This document shows, piece by piece, positions 39,197 to 51,762 of a DNA stretch of 64,000 nucleotides. The number at the start of each line of letters is the position of its first letter. Position 1 is the stretch's first letter. The position numbers were made by a program, and so were the translations under genes. The stretch is from contig NC_015474.1 in the NCBI RefSeq assembly GCF_000211475.1, positions 310,001 to 374,000 of the forward strand. The letters run 5' to 3'. Below the pieces are notes generated by a model. That model was given only the letters and a program-made list of their open reading frames with translations. It was not told the origin of the DNA and did not search any database. The stretch comes from Pyrococcus sp. NA2 (lineage in GTDB: Archaea > Methanobacteriota_B > Thermococci > Thermococcales > Thermococcaceae).

Positions 39197-40369
39197 ATGA
39201 AGGGTAGAAAAATTGGAATAACGATACTTATATTTTTTGCAATATTCATGATAGTCTCAAACCTATCCGTGAAAGATGAGGACATTAAGAATTGGAACAA
39301 TGGAAACTACTGGATTAACAATCCAAAATCGGCATATCCAGTATGGATATGTCACCTCTATCACAAAACCAGGGATACTCGACTAGAGGGAGAGGTGTAT
39401 GTGCACAACTATACTGACCAACCCAATGACATCATATTTTACGACGTCAAAAAAGGGACTAAAATAACGATAATAAGACCCGACGGAAAAGAAATAAGTT
39501 TTAAGGTAAACTCTTACAAGGAAAAACTGTCATTAAACACCTATGCGAAACACATCATTGTTTCTCAACTGAACATTCCTCCCGAAAAAGCAGCCTTAAA
39601 AACCGCCACATTCCTGCTCTTTTCAACGGAGAACTTCCAAGTTCTAAAGGGAAAATACATATTCAAAGTCAAAAACGGTGGAAAAATCGAGATAAAAGGA
39701 AACTGTTATGGCCTACTTGGAACAGATAGATACGGTAGAGATATGTGGGTGGGATTCGTAGCTGGAATGAACAATACAATAATATTGACCTTGCTGATAA
39801 GTGGATTAACCCTTGTACTAGGAATAGTTCTTGGTATAATATCTGCTTACGTTAAATGGTTTGAGATAATCCTCGAGATTCTTACGGCAATTCCAATGTT
39901 ACCTTTCTTCATTGTTCTTGTCTGGCTATTTTCCACCCAGGGAATTGGATACAGTGTTAATGTCTCGACTGTGGATTTTGTAACAATTTTCACGCTGATA
40001 ACATTCGGAAGATTTGCAAAATCGATCAGAATGATAACGATAAAAGAAAGAGCAATGGAATATGCCAAGGCAAGTAGAGCCCTAGGAGCCGGTGAATTCT
40101 GGCTAATAAGAAAACATGTCCTCAAACCTGTTCTCACATTTTCAATTTCTTATGCAACTTCACTGATAGCAAAAACAATAGCCCTTATCTCGAGTTTAGG
40201 ATTCTTTGGTCTTTCGCCTGGAGTAAATTGGGGAAGCTATTTAATAGAAGCCATGAGAGAAGGAGCACTCTATGGAAGCAATTGGTGGTGGATAATTACC
40301 CCGGTACTTGCAATAGGGACACTAAGTTTGGGGCTAGCTCTTACATCCGAGAATTTGCCGGAATCATAA
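39197..40369 (+). CDS. ABC permease, DppC/OppC type with large external domain
   Basis: The 390-residue protein has an N-terminal helix (residues 5-23), then about 150 residues predicted outside the membrane, then the DppC hallmark GTDRYGRDMWVG and five helices. The EAA loop is YAKASRALGAGEFWLIRKHVLKP. The external domain is larger than usual and could replace a separate binding protein, which is not encoded nearby. Directly follows the DppB-type gene. Confidence 0.8.
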   Translation: MKGRKIGITILIFFAIFMIVSNLSVKDEDIKNWNNGNYWINNPKSAYPVWICHLYHKTRDTRLEGEVYVHNYTDQPNDIIFYDVKKGTKITIIRPDGKEISFKVNSYKEKLSLNTYAKHIIVSQLNIPPEKAALKTATFLLFSTENFQVLKGKYIFKVKNGGKIEIKGNCYGLLGTDRYGRDMWVGFVAGMNNTIILTLLISGLTLVLGIVLGIISAYVKWFEIILEILTAIPMLPFFIVLVWLFSTQGIGYSVNVSTVDFVTIFTLITFGRFAKSIRMITIKERAMEYAKASRALGAGEFWLIRKHVLKPVLTFSISYATSLIAKTIALISSLGFFGLSPGVNWGSYLIEAMREGALYGSNWWWIITPVLAIGTLSLGLALTSENLPES

Positions 40370-40411
40370 AAGAGTTAAAGCACCTTCAACCATGTTGACT
40401 CGGTGAGGAAC

Positions 40412-41330
40412 ATGAACGTATTTTCAAATACTAGAGAACTCTTCGAAAGGTACAAGCCAACGCCACTCGTCAAGCTTAGCATAGGGAGGGATGTCTTTTG
40501 CCAAACTTGAGTTCTTCAATCCCTTCAGCAGAAGCATCAAAGATAGGCCTGTATACAATATGATAATGAAAGCAATTGAAAGAGGAGAAATCAATGGAAC
40601 AAGAGTTCTGTATGAAGCTACTTCAGGAAATGTCGGGATTTCCCTCGCCGCATTGTCAGCAGTATTTGGCCTCAAGTACAGGGCATACGTGCCCAAGAAC
40701 ACCCCAAAGGTTACTGAGATTATAATAAGACTCTTCGGGGCAGAAGTAGTTAGGACTGATTTTGAGACGATAGATGAGAGATTTGTTGAGTTCGTTAAGA
40801 GGGAAGCAAGGAGGGATAATGCATTAAATCTGAATCAATTTGAGAACGATGCAAACTTCGAATCTCACTACTATGGGACAGCTAAAGAGATTGAAGAGCA
40901 ACTTAGAAGCATAGGAAAAGTCCCAGATACTATCATAGCTGGAATTGGAACCTCTGGTCACATAGCGGCATTATCCAAGTACTTCAAGGAGAGATATGGA
41001 ACCAAGATAATTGGAGTTGTACCGAGAAAAGGAGAGACTATCCCAGGGATAAAGAGGATAGAAACAAAGCCAAAGTGGTTCTTCCAAGTTGAAGTTGACA
41101 AGGTCATGGAGATTACAACAAGAGAGGCATTTGAGGGAGTCATAGTGATAGCCAGGAAGGAGGGACTCCTAGTAGGCCTAAGCTCAGGAGCCGTCGTAAA
41201 GGCATATGAAAAGCTAAAACCAGAGGGAACAACCGTGCTCATATTTCCAGACGACGGATTCAAGTACGTTGAGATTTTTGAGACCTTTCTAAGAGAAGCT
41301 CAAGATATGACCTCCTCTCAAAAGTGTTAA
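40412..41330 (+). pseudogene. Cysteine-synthase-like PLP enzyme with a one-base frameshift
   Basis: From the ATG at 40412 (after GGTGAGG) the frame reads 26 codons ending ...VKLSIGRD, then hits a TGA at 40508. In the +1 frame the sequence goes on as FAKLEFFNPFSRSIKDRP to 41330. Removing one T from the TTTT at 40496-40499 joins the two parts into GRDVFAKLEFFNP, exactly the family pattern. The rest is complete: PLP Lys in SIKDR, ATSGNVGIS, GIGTSGH and SSGA. The product would be a cysteine synthase/beta-substitution enzyme of about 305 residues. It may be a real lesion, a sequencing error in a T run, or slippage. An ATG at 40491 (279 residues) would lack part of the N-terminal domain. Confidence 0.75.
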
Positions 41331-41811
41331 CTCCTAGATCTCTTAAGATTTTCTCGAGTTTATTTACAATCCCTGGAATCTCTTCTCTTTCTTTAGCCAG
41401 TGTTTCTATCTCAACAAATTTCCCAAGTCCCTCCACTTCATCCAAGGTTATTGTTATGCCCTTGCTAACGTAGTACTTCTCTCTTGTTTTCACTATCCTT
41501 AGCACTTCTCTAAACCCCAATTCTTCAAGTAGCTTGAAGTACTTTTCAGGCTCACTGATCTCAATCTCTATCTCCAGCCTTGTCTTAGACCTCTCGTCAA
41601 TCTTAGGACCCTTATAAGTTAGGAAAACTTCATAATGACCATTAAATTTCTTTATTCTAATTCTCAATGCCTCATCTGTTTTTGAGAAGTCTCTACATGG
41701 GTGTTGGTAGTAAATATCTTCATGTACTTCTTTCCTTATAAATTCAAATCTCTCACGAACTCTCTTAAATATCTCATCATTCGCATAACCCTTCAACTCA
41801 ACTTCATACAT
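41260..41811 (-). CDS. cyaB: CYTH-family protein (CyaB / thiamine triphosphatase type)
   Basis: The 183-residue protein has the CYTH signature EVELKG near its N-terminus (ExExK) and the usual charged strands: DEALRIRIKKF, EVFLTYKGPK, TRLEIEIEI, ITLDEVEGLGKFVEIE. These line a triphosphate-binding tunnel. Members are class IV adenylate cyclases, thiamine triphosphatases or tripolyphosphatases; sequence alone does not decide. The 3' end overlaps the opposing PLP-enzyme gene by 71 bases, and its start overlaps amzA by 8 bases. Confidence 0.83.
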   Translation of the reverse strand: MYEVELKGYANDEIFKRVRERFEFIRKEVHEDIYYQHPCRDFSKTDEALRIRIKKFNGHYEVFLTYKGPKIDERSKTRLEIEIEISEPEKYFKLLEELGFREVLRIVKTREKYYVSKGITITLDEVEGLGKFVEIETLAKEREEIPGIVNKLEKILRDLGVNTFERRSYLELLLERSQKSQRT

Positions 41812-42361
41812 GGCTCCTCGTTAGGTTCTTCTCAAGCTTTCTTAAACACCTTTCGCAATACATCCAGGATTTTATATCGGTATCTATTATCGAATTTGAA
41901 AAATGCATCACGCATCTTGGATTCGGACAATGTTCCAATCCAAAGACGTGTCCGAGCTCATGCATCGCCTCCTTTAGGGCTCTCTCTTTAAGAAGTTTCC
42001 TGTCCGGTGGATTTCCATAAAACTCTGGATAAAGCCTATAAAGGGAGATTATTGCAACTTTTAAGCTTGGATGTGCCAATCCAAAGATAAAGTTGAGCCC
42101 TGGCTCATATATATCCACATTGACAACTCCCAAGGCTGCCAGAGCATTAAAGTCCTTCTTTATGTAAGAGAGAACTGGCAAGAAATGCCTTGCAAGAAAC
42201 TGATTTCTCTCAACATCAAATGCATGGTAAAACCTAGATAGAGAGAGACCCCCCACAAGTCTTACATCTATCCCATATTTAGCGTAAAATCCTGCCAAAG
42301 AAGATTGGAGGAAAGAAAGGACATCTCCGGGAACCTCGCCTATTGGAACTATAATTATCAT
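41804..42361 (-). CDS. amzA: Archaemetzincin (zinc metalloprotease)
   Basis: The 185-residue protein is a canonical archaemetzincin: HELGHVFGLEHC with His134, His138 and His144, then Cys145, Cys150, the Met-turn CVMHFSNS and Cys169-x-x-Cys172. One zinc is catalytic and the second is structural. It lies between the TET aminopeptidase and the CYTH gene on the same strand with a 6-base gap and an 8-base overlap, so a peptide-degradation context is possible. Confidence 0.92.
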   Translation of the reverse strand: MIIIVPIGEVPGDVLSFLQSSLAGFYAKYGIDVRLVGGLSLSRFYHAFDVERNQFLARHFLPVLSYIKKDFNALAALGVVNVDIYEPGLNFIFGLAHPSLKVAIISLYRLYPEFYGNPPDRKLLKERALKEAMHELGHVFGLEHCPNPRCVMHFSNSIIDTDIKSWMYCERCLRKLEKNLTRSHV

Positions 42362-42367
42362 GGCACA

Positions 42368-43435
<1,068 letters not shown>

Positions 43436-43520
43436 TTAGTGCAACTATTTATGTTTAAATATTTTAGGGGAGGTCAAAAGTATTAAAACTTCCAGAGCTA
43501 TAAAATAGGGGGTGAAATTA

Positions 43521-46157
<2,637 letters not shown>

Positions 46158-46192
46158 GATCGTCACCCCGCTAACGCAACATCCCCCGACAC

Positions 46193-46208
46193 TTATATAA
46201 TTTTCGGC
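46193..46208 (-). promoter_or_regulatory. SAM synthetase promoter
   Basis: On the minus strand GCCGAAAA (46201-46208) precedes TTATATAA (46193-46200). The start is expected near 46170, giving a leader of about 13 bases that includes GGGGTGA. Confidence 0.65.
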
Positions 46209-46327
46209 ATATATTCAATCCCTAAGATATTCCTGCCAGTTATTAATTGTTGAGACAAATCATTTTTAAGTCAACAGACTTAGACAACCTTTAATTAGAC
46301 GAGGCTAAATTGTTAGGGGGGAGGGGA

Positions 46328-47200
46328 ATGACGATAGTTGATGTTAGGATTCTTGTTGAAGGGGCAAGTGACGTAGAGGTGATTAGTAAGGCACTTCAAG
46401 GTCTAGCTCTCGGAAGTGAATACAATATCACAATCTCATCGATAATACCAACGACAAACGTAGAGATAGCAAAAAGTGCAGCTGCGGGGGCAGATCTATT
46501 GATAATAGCAACAGATGCAGATAGAGTTGGAAGAGAGCTTGCAGAGAGACTCTTTAACGAACTCAGTGAAATGGTTGGACATATAGAAAGAATGAAGATA
46601 CCTCTAGGTCACGACCTTGAGCATATTGATGTTGAACTGGTTAGGAAGGAGCTCAAGAATGCCCTTGTAAGGGCCGGCCTAAAGACACTCCAAAGACTAC
46701 CCGAATATATGGAGCTTAGAAGAGATTATCTTGATTTAAAAGGTAAGTTTGAGGAGCTGGAAAAAGAAAGAGAAGAGCTACTAAAAAGGATTGAGGAATT
46801 AGAAGAAAAGTACAACGAAGTCCAGGAAGAATTAAAAAGATTAGAGGCAGAGAATGCAAGACTCACGGAAGCACTGAAGAAGAGACCAAAGGTGTACAGT
46901 TTAAAAGAGAAGTGGGAAGAAATGTTCCCTGGAACCGAAATTCCTGATGAAAGTATATTTAGCAAGGCCGTTGAAACTCTAAATTTAGCTGGAAAAGTCG
47001 TCGTTGGCCAAGGATATATCTATGCAGAGGATGAAAAGCTGGTTGAGGACTTACTCAGAACGGTCTACTTATCCATTAAGTTTACGGAAAAGACTGAAAG
47101 TAAAGGAGAAGAGGAAAAGGAAATAGAAGTAATAGAGAGAATAGATGAAATTATACCAGGGATAGAGGACAAGAGCGAGGGAGGCGAGGGTGAACAGTGA
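46328..47200 (+). CDS. TOPRIM-domain protein with coiled coil
   Basis: The 290-residue protein has an N-terminal TOPRIM domain: [16 protein letters not shown] with Glu11 and [13 protein letters not shown] with Asp63/Asp65, the metal-binding Glu and DxD of the fold. Residues about 118-185 form a strong coiled coil ([19 protein letters not shown] and so on), and the C-terminus is acidic. TOPRIM occurs in primases, topoisomerases and OLD nucleases; no further catalytic domain is present here. It overlaps xerA by 11 bases, so it may work with the recombinase, but this is inference. Start ATG after GGGGGAGG. Confidence 0.8.
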   Translation: MTIVDVRILVEGASDVEVISKALQGLALGSEYNITISSIIPTTNVEIAKSAAAGADLLIIATDADRVGRELAERLFNELSEMVGHIERMKIPLGHDLEHIDVELVRKELKNALVRAGLKTLQRLPEYMELRRDYLDLKGKFEELEKEREELLKRIEELEEKYNEVQEELKRLEAENARLTEALKKRPKVYSLKEKWEEMFPGTEIPDESIFSKAVETLNLAGKVVVGQGYIYAEDEKLVEDLLRTVYLSIKFTEKTESKGEEEKEIEVIERIDEIIPGIEDKSEGGEGEQ

Positions 47201-48029
47201 AACAATAGAGGAATTTGCAACGTACTTAGAGTTGGAAGGGAAAAGCAAAAACACAATTAGGATGTACACCTATTACCTTTCAAAATTTTTAGAGGAGGGG
47301 TATTCCCCAACTGCTAGAGACGCACTCAGATTTTTAGCAAGACTAAAGAAAAAGGGGTATTCTATAAGGAGCATAAACTTGATTGTGCATGCACTAAAGG
47401 CGTACTTTAAATTTGAAGGTTTAGAGACAGAGGCCGAAAAACTCAAAACCCCAAAGATTCCAAAAACCCTCCCAAGGAGCCTCACAGAGGAAGAGATAAA
47501 GAAGGTTATAGAAGCGGCTAAAAACCTCAGAGACAGGTTAATATTATTGCTACTCTACGGAGCTGGACTGAGAGTTTCGGAGCTCTGTAATTTAAAAATT
47601 GAAGATGTTAACTTTGAAAAAGGATTCCTGATTGTTAGAGGAGGAAAAGGGGGAAAGGACAGAATTATTCCACTCTCAGAGACTCTACTCCAGGAAATAC
47701 AAAGGTACTTGAAGACAAGGAAGGACAACAGCCCCTATCTATTCGTCGAAATTAGGAGGGGAAAGAAAGACAAGCTATCACCAAAGACTGTATGGTGGAT
47801 AGTTAAGAAATATGGAGAGGAGGCTGGAATAAATTTAACACCACACCAGCTTAGACACAGTTTTGCCACACACATGCTTGAAAGAGGGATCGATATAAGG
47901 ATAATCCAAGAACTCCTGGGGCATGCAAGTCTTTCAACAACCCAAATATATACAAAGGTAACAACAAAGCACCTGAAGGAAGCAGTTGAAAAGGCCAGGC
48001 TCATTGAAACGATTATTGGGGGTAAGTGA
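47190..48029 (+). CDS. xerA: Tyrosine recombinase XerA
   Basis: The 279-residue protein is the archaeal Xer recombinase that resolves chromosome dimers at dif, acting without XerC/XerD partners. The catalytic set is complete: Arg128 ([10 protein letters not shown]), Lys156 (GGKGGKDRI), His219 and Arg222 ([12 protein letters not shown]), His245 ([11 protein letters not shown]) and nucleophile Tyr254 (TQIYTKV). The N-terminal SAM-like core-binding domain is residues 1-85. GTG start at 47190, inside the end of the TOPRIM gene. No dif-like sequence was recognised in the window. Confidence 0.93.
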   Translation: MNSETIEEFATYLELEGKSKNTIRMYTYYLSKFLEEGYSPTARDALRFLARLKKKGYSIRSINLIVHALKAYFKFEGLETEAEKLKTPKIPKTLPRSLTEEEIKKVIEAAKNLRDRLILLLLYGAGLRVSELCNLKIEDVNFEKGFLIVRGGKGGKDRIIPLSETLLQEIQRYLKTRKDNSPYLFVEIRRGKKDKLSPKTVWWIVKKYGEEAGINLTPHQLRHSFATHMLERGIDIRIIQELLGHASLSTTQIYTKVTTKHLKEAVEKARLIETIIGGK

Positions 48030-48935
48030 ATGCTAATAAGGTCATTCATACCCGCACATATAACGGCGTTCTTCGTTCCAATAATTAGAGAGGATCCACA
48101 AATGTCAGGATCGCTTGGGGCTGGAGTAAACCTCAGTAAGGGAACCAACGTTTTCATTAACATTGAAGAAGGACTTGAAAGGCACATTCATGTAGCGTTC
48201 AATGGGGAACCAATGAGCAGAAAAGAAGCGACAATAACTTATCATGTCGCTGAAAAGCTTATACAAAGAGATTTTAAGGGAGAAGTTGAGATATGGCAAT
48301 ACTTCGATTTTCCAACGGGGTATGGTTTTGGGAACAGCGCTGGAGGGGCTCTAGGAACGGCACTGGCTTTGGCATATATCTTTAAGAAAACTCTCCTGGA
48401 GGCTTCAAAGATCGCCCATGAAGCTGAAGTTATCTATAGAGGAGGTCTAGGAGATGTTGTAGCACAGCTAACTGGCGGAATAGATTTGAGGATTAGGGAG
48501 GGAGGACCAGGAGTTGCAATCGTTGATAACATCTTAGCAAATGAATACAAGGTCTTCACGATCATGATGGGGAAATTAGAAACAAAGAGAGTTCTCGACA
48601 GTGAGGTTGTTGAAAGGATAAGGAAAGTTGGAAGGATTGCACTTGAAAATTTACTTAGGAACCCAACCCCTGAAACCCTAATGAAGGAAGCTAGAAAATT
48701 TGCCGTTGAAACGGGATTAATGGAGGGGGAGTTACTTGAAATAGCTAAGGAGGTAGATAAGATAATTAGGCTCCCATCCTCAATGATAATGCTTGGTAAA
48801 TGCATTTTTGCCTTGATTAGAGATGATGAAGTTGAAAAGGTAAAAGAGCTTGCTAGAGATTTAAATGTCAGTTATGACATAGTCGATATATACTGGGGAA
48901 AACCAAAGATTGGAAGGTGGATACCAGAGGAATAG
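48030..48935 (+). CDS. Pantoate kinase (archaeal CoA pathway)
   Basis: The 301-residue protein is a GHMP-family kinase of the COG1829 type, the archaeal pantoate kinase that phosphorylates pantoate to 4-phosphopantoate, replacing the bacterial PanC/CoaA route to coenzyme A. Key segments are RSFIPAHITAFFVP, the ATP loop PTGYGFGNSAGGALGTALA and YRGGLGDVVAQLTGGIDLR (in part). It starts directly after the xerA stop. Confidence 0.9.
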   Translation: MLIRSFIPAHITAFFVPIIREDPQMSGSLGAGVNLSKGTNVFINIEEGLERHIHVAFNGEPMSRKEATITYHVAEKLIQRDFKGEVEIWQYFDFPTGYGFGNSAGGALGTALALAYIFKKTLLEASKIAHEAEVIYRGGLGDVVAQLTGGIDLRIREGGPGVAIVDNILANEYKVFTIMMGKLETKRVLDSEVVERIRKVGRIALENLLRNPTPETLMKEARKFAVETGLMEGELLEIAKEVDKIIRLPSSMIMLGKCIFALIRDDEVEKVKELARDLNVSYDIVDIYWGKPKIGRWIPEE

Positions 48936-48957
48936 TATAATCAAGGAGGTTAGCAAG

Positions 48958-49170
48958 TTGAGAGATCTATTATTTTGGCTGGCAATCATCTTCATATTCG
49001 CATCAGGCTACTTCGACTTTAAGAAGAGGAAAGTTGAGTCCACAATTTTAGCTGGACTCGCTGGAGGTTTCGCCTTAGCATTTGCGCTATACTATAGGGC
49101 CCCACTGCTGCTTTCCTTCCTTGTTGGATTCATAGCCACTGCTCTGTTTGAGTGGTCAAGAAAACGTTAG
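48958..49170 (+). CDS. Small hypothetical membrane protein (70 aa)
   Basis: The 70-residue protein has two or three hydrophobic helices (about 4-18, 30-48 and 50-62) and a basic C-terminus (EWSRKR). I start it at TTG 48958, 7 bases after AGGAGGT; the frame stays open further upstream into the pantoate kinase gene. Family not recognised. Ends 4 bases inside the opposing trm1 gene. Confidence 0.6.
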   Translation: MRDLLFWLAIIFIFASGYFDFKKRKVESTILAGLAGGFALAFALYYRAPLLLSFLVGFIATALFEWSRKR

Positions 49171-50303
49171 ATCCTCTTTATAACTTCTATGAAAACGTCA
49201 TATGGAGCATTCGTTTTAACGCCTGTTGGTGAAAAGTGCGTCCTCGTTGCCTTATAACCTAAATCTTTCAATGCATTAATTATTTCAGATATCTTCTTAG
49301 TTTCCAGTTTCATCCTTTTCCCAATGGCATGGGTGTCATAGAAAAAGGGAACATCCAATTCACTTTTTATGATCTCGAGTAGCTTTATCGCTTGTTTACC
49401 TTTTGCCAGTGGCAGCGACTTAGCAATCTCAGCCATCTTCTCAACTATCTTTTCGTCTTTAAGTGGGCCAAGCCAAACTGGGCCATAAGCATTTGGCTTT
49501 GTTGGAAGGAAACCTTGCTCAACTTCAAATCTTCCAGTTTTTTCGTCAAAATATATGTATCCCAGCTTTTCCAGACTTTCATCTCCCTTCTTGGCACCAT
49601 CCCTCAGCCTAACGAATGCCCTGAAATAATGATCCTTGTAATAGGCGAGTATCACATCAATTCCAAGGTCATACTTGGCGGCATACCTAGCTATGACCCC
49701 AACCAGAATCCTTGTACCAACCTCATGGCACAGCTCACCTCTCAGGGGAACAGCTAGATATTTTCTCAAGCATGCTTTTGGATGAGCACCACAAAGAGGA
49801 GCACCATCTGTTGCCGTTACTCCCAAAATCCCTTTCTTCTTAACGCTTCTCAAGGAAGTATCAAGGAATTCCATAGGAGAACCAAAAGGATCTAGATCTA
49901 TAAAGTGGAAATATCTATGCTTCTCGGCCATTAACCTGTTTGCATCATCATTGTTAATTACAACAATTTTTTCTCCCTGGAGCACGGTTCTCTTTTCATA
50001 CTCTTTTAGTTCTCCCGTGAAGTTCAACAAAACGTTCTTCTTCATGAGTTCATATGCTTCCTTGCTTATATCATTAAGCCAAACCTCCTCAACTGGTGAC
50101 TCAAGGGCAAATCTAATTCCCCTGATTCCAGTGGCCGAGAGTGCATCTAGGGCTATCTTTGGCTTTAAAACGTTCAACAGAACAACGACGATATCCCTAT
50201 TAAGGGCCATTCGTGGATTATAAAAAACGGGAGAATCATATATGCTTTCAACCTTTGGAACGAGTATTTTCGCCTTTCCTTCTTTTACCTCAACTAGCTC
50301 CAA
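49167..50303 (-). CDS. trm1: tRNA (guanine26-N2)-dimethyltransferase Trm1
   Basis: The 378-residue enzyme makes N2,N2-dimethylguanosine at position 26 of tRNAs. The SAM-binding core has LDALSATGIRGIRFALE and the catalytic IDLDPFGSPMEFLD; GAPLCGAHPKACLRKYLAVP and the C-terminal THFSPTGVKTNAPYD are diagnostic. I use the TTG at 50303 (MELVEV), 6 bases after GGTGG; a TTG two codons upstream overlaps that site. Confidence 0.95.
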   Translation of the reverse strand: MELVEVKEGKAKILVPKVESIYDSPVFYNPRMALNRDIVVVLLNVLKPKIALDALSATGIRGIRFALESPVEEVWLNDISKEAYELMKKNVLLNFTGELKEYEKRTVLQGEKIVVINNDDANRLMAEKHRYFHFIDLDPFGSPMEFLDTSLRSVKKKGILGVTATDGAPLCGAHPKACLRKYLAVPLRGELCHEVGTRILVGVIARYAAKYDLGIDVILAYYKDHYFRAFVRLRDGAKKGDESLEKLGYIYFDEKTGRFEVEQGFLPTKPNAYGPVWLGPLKDEKIVEKMAEIAKSLPLAKGKQAIKLLEIIKSELDVPFFYDTHAIGKRMKLETKKISEIINALKDLGYKATRTHFSPTGVKTNAPYDVFIEVIKRI

Positions 50304-50330
50304 TTCCAACCACCAAAAGAAAAGATATAG

Positions 50331-50594
50331 TTAGATTATCTCAACGTAATCCCCAAGGGCCTGGCCAGGAAGGCCCTTCTCAAACCTAGCCCTCACAGCT
50401 CCTTTCGTTCCATGAACCCTAACTATCTTTCCCTTGAGCACTTTACCACTTGGACTTCTCCAAATAACTAACCTCCCAATCAACTTTGAAGCTTCCTCTC
50501 TGCTGTTTATATCGAGGGGTTTAATTATCATGACATTTGTATGCTGATTTTCCTTGCTCCTCCTGTAACTTAGAACAACACCCTTTATTCTCAT
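50331..50594 (-). CDS. rpl35ae: Ribosomal protein L35Ae
   Basis: The 87-residue product is L35Ae, a small beta-barrel protein of the archaeal/eukaryotic large subunit. It begins [18 protein letters not shown] and has [34 protein letters not shown] (in part). It is upstream of trm1 in the same direction with a 27-base gap and is probably co-transcribed with it. GGTGGTGAG precedes the ATG. Confidence 0.95.
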   Translation of the reverse strand: MRIKGVVLSYRRSKENQHTNVMIIKPLDINSREEASKLIGRLVIWRSPSGKVLKGKIVRVHGTKGAVRARFEKGLPGQALGDYVEII

Positions 50595-50628
50595 CTCTCA
50601 CCACCGGCCTAACCTATTCCTAAGGGTC

Positions 50629-50637
50629 TTTTAAAAA
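50629..50637. promoter_or_regulatory. Shared TATA region of rpl35ae and gap
   Basis: TTTTAAAAA at 50629-50637 can serve both strands. On the minus strand the start would be near 50607, just before GGTGGTGAG (50597-50605) of rpl35ae. On the plus strand it would be near 50659, giving gap a leader of about 34 bases with GGTGAG. Confidence 0.5.
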
Positions 50638-50692
50638 TTATCCCAGGCATAATAGTTAAGAAACTCCTTTAGAAGATGTGTTTGGTGAGAAG

Positions 50693-51697
50693 ATGAAGGT
50701 AAAGGTCGGAATAAATGGATATGGAACTATAGGGAAGAGAGTTGCATACGCTGTAATGAAGCAGGACGACATGGAGCTAGTGGGAGTTACAAAAACAAAA
50801 CCAGATTTTGAAGCCTACAGAGCAAAGGAACTTGGAATAGATGTTTATGCAGCGAGTGAGGAGTTCTTGCCAAGATTCGAGAAAGCGGGATTCGAGGTTG
50901 CTGGAACACTTAATGATCTTCTTGAGAAAGTCGACATAATAGTTGATGCAACTCCTGGAGGAGTTGGAGCAAAGAACAAGCAACTATATGAAAAGGCAGG
51001 TGTCAAGGCAATATTCCAAGGAGGAGAGAAGGCAGATGTGGCTGAAGTTTCCTTTGTTGCCCAAGCAAATTATGAGAGTGCAATTGGAAAGAACTATGTT
51101 AGGGTAGTGTCATGTAATACCACAGGGCTCGTCAGAACACTTAATGCCCTTAGAGAGTACATAGACTATGTATATGCGGTTATGATAAGGAGAGCCGCAG
51201 ATCCAAACGATACAAAGAGAGGACCAATAAATGCAATCAAGCCAACCGTTGAAGTTCCTTCTCATCACGGACCAGACGTCCAAACTGTAATTCCCGTTAA
51301 CATTGAGACAATGGCCTTCGTTGTGCCAACAACATTGATGCATGTTCACTCGATAATGATAGAACTTAAGAAGCCGATTACAGAGAAGGACGTTATAGAC
51401 ATCTTCGAAAACACAACAAGAGTTCTCCTATTTGAGAAAGAGAAAGGATTTGAGAGTACTGCCCAGATAATAGAATTTGCAAGAGATCTACACAGAGAAT
51501 GGAATAACCTATACGAGATTGCAGTGTGGAAAGAGAGCATAAGCGTTAAAGGAAACAGATTATTCTACATCCAAGCTGTACACCAAGAGAGTGATGTTAT
51601 TCCTGAGAACATAGATGCAATAAGGGCGATGCTTGAACTAGCCGATAAGGAAGAGAGCATAAGGAAGACAAATAAGAGCCTCGGAATTCTCAAATGA
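50693..51697 (+). CDS. gap: Glyceraldehyde-3-phosphate dehydrogenase (archaeal)
   Basis: The 334-residue protein is the phosphorylating archaeal GAPDH. Features are the Rossmann loop [13 protein letters not shown], the catalytic Cys141 in [13 protein letters not shown] and [16 protein letters not shown]. In Thermococcales glycolysis runs through the ferredoxin-dependent GAPOR, so this enzyme mainly serves gluconeogenesis. I start it at the ATG at 50693 ([11 protein letters not shown]); five further upstream codons are unsupported. The next gene downstream is the DUF1884 protein discussed below. Confidence 0.96.
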   Translation: MKVKVGINGYGTIGKRVAYAVMKQDDMELVGVTKTKPDFEAYRAKELGIDVYAASEEFLPRFEKAGFEVAGTLNDLLEKVDIIVDATPGGVGAKNKQLYEKAGVKAIFQGGEKADVAEVSFVAQANYESAIGKNYVRVVSCNTTGLVRTLNALREYIDYVYAVMIRRAADPNDTKRGPINAIKPTVEVPSHHGPDVQTVIPVNIETMAFVVPTTLMHVHSIMIELKKPITEKDVIDIFENTTRVLLFEKEKGFESTAQIIEFARDLHREWNNLYEIAVWKESISVKGNRLFYIQAVHQESDVIPENIDAIRAMLELADKEESIRKTNKSLGILK

Positions 51698-51706
51698 TTC
51701 CCTTCA

Positions 51707-51728
51707 TTTTTTTAGAAATCTATATAAA
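51707..51728 (+). promoter_or_regulatory. T-run ending gap and TATA of the DUF1884 gene
   Basis: Seven T (51707-51713) lie 9 bases after the gap stop and could terminate its mRNA. TATATAAA follows at 51721-51728, with a predicted start near 51751, so the DUF1884 gene probably has its own short-leader transcript containing GAGG, though readthrough from gap is possible. Confidence 0.55.
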
Positions 51729-51762
51729 CACGTTCAAAAACTATTCTTAATGAGGACAGGAC

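Noticed and set aside
46190-46225. Possible dif site for XerA (TTATATAA...CGGCATATATT)
   Set aside because: The resemblance to the Pyrococcus dif sequence I remember is weak and the stretch is explained as the BRE/TATA promoter of the SAM synthetase gene.
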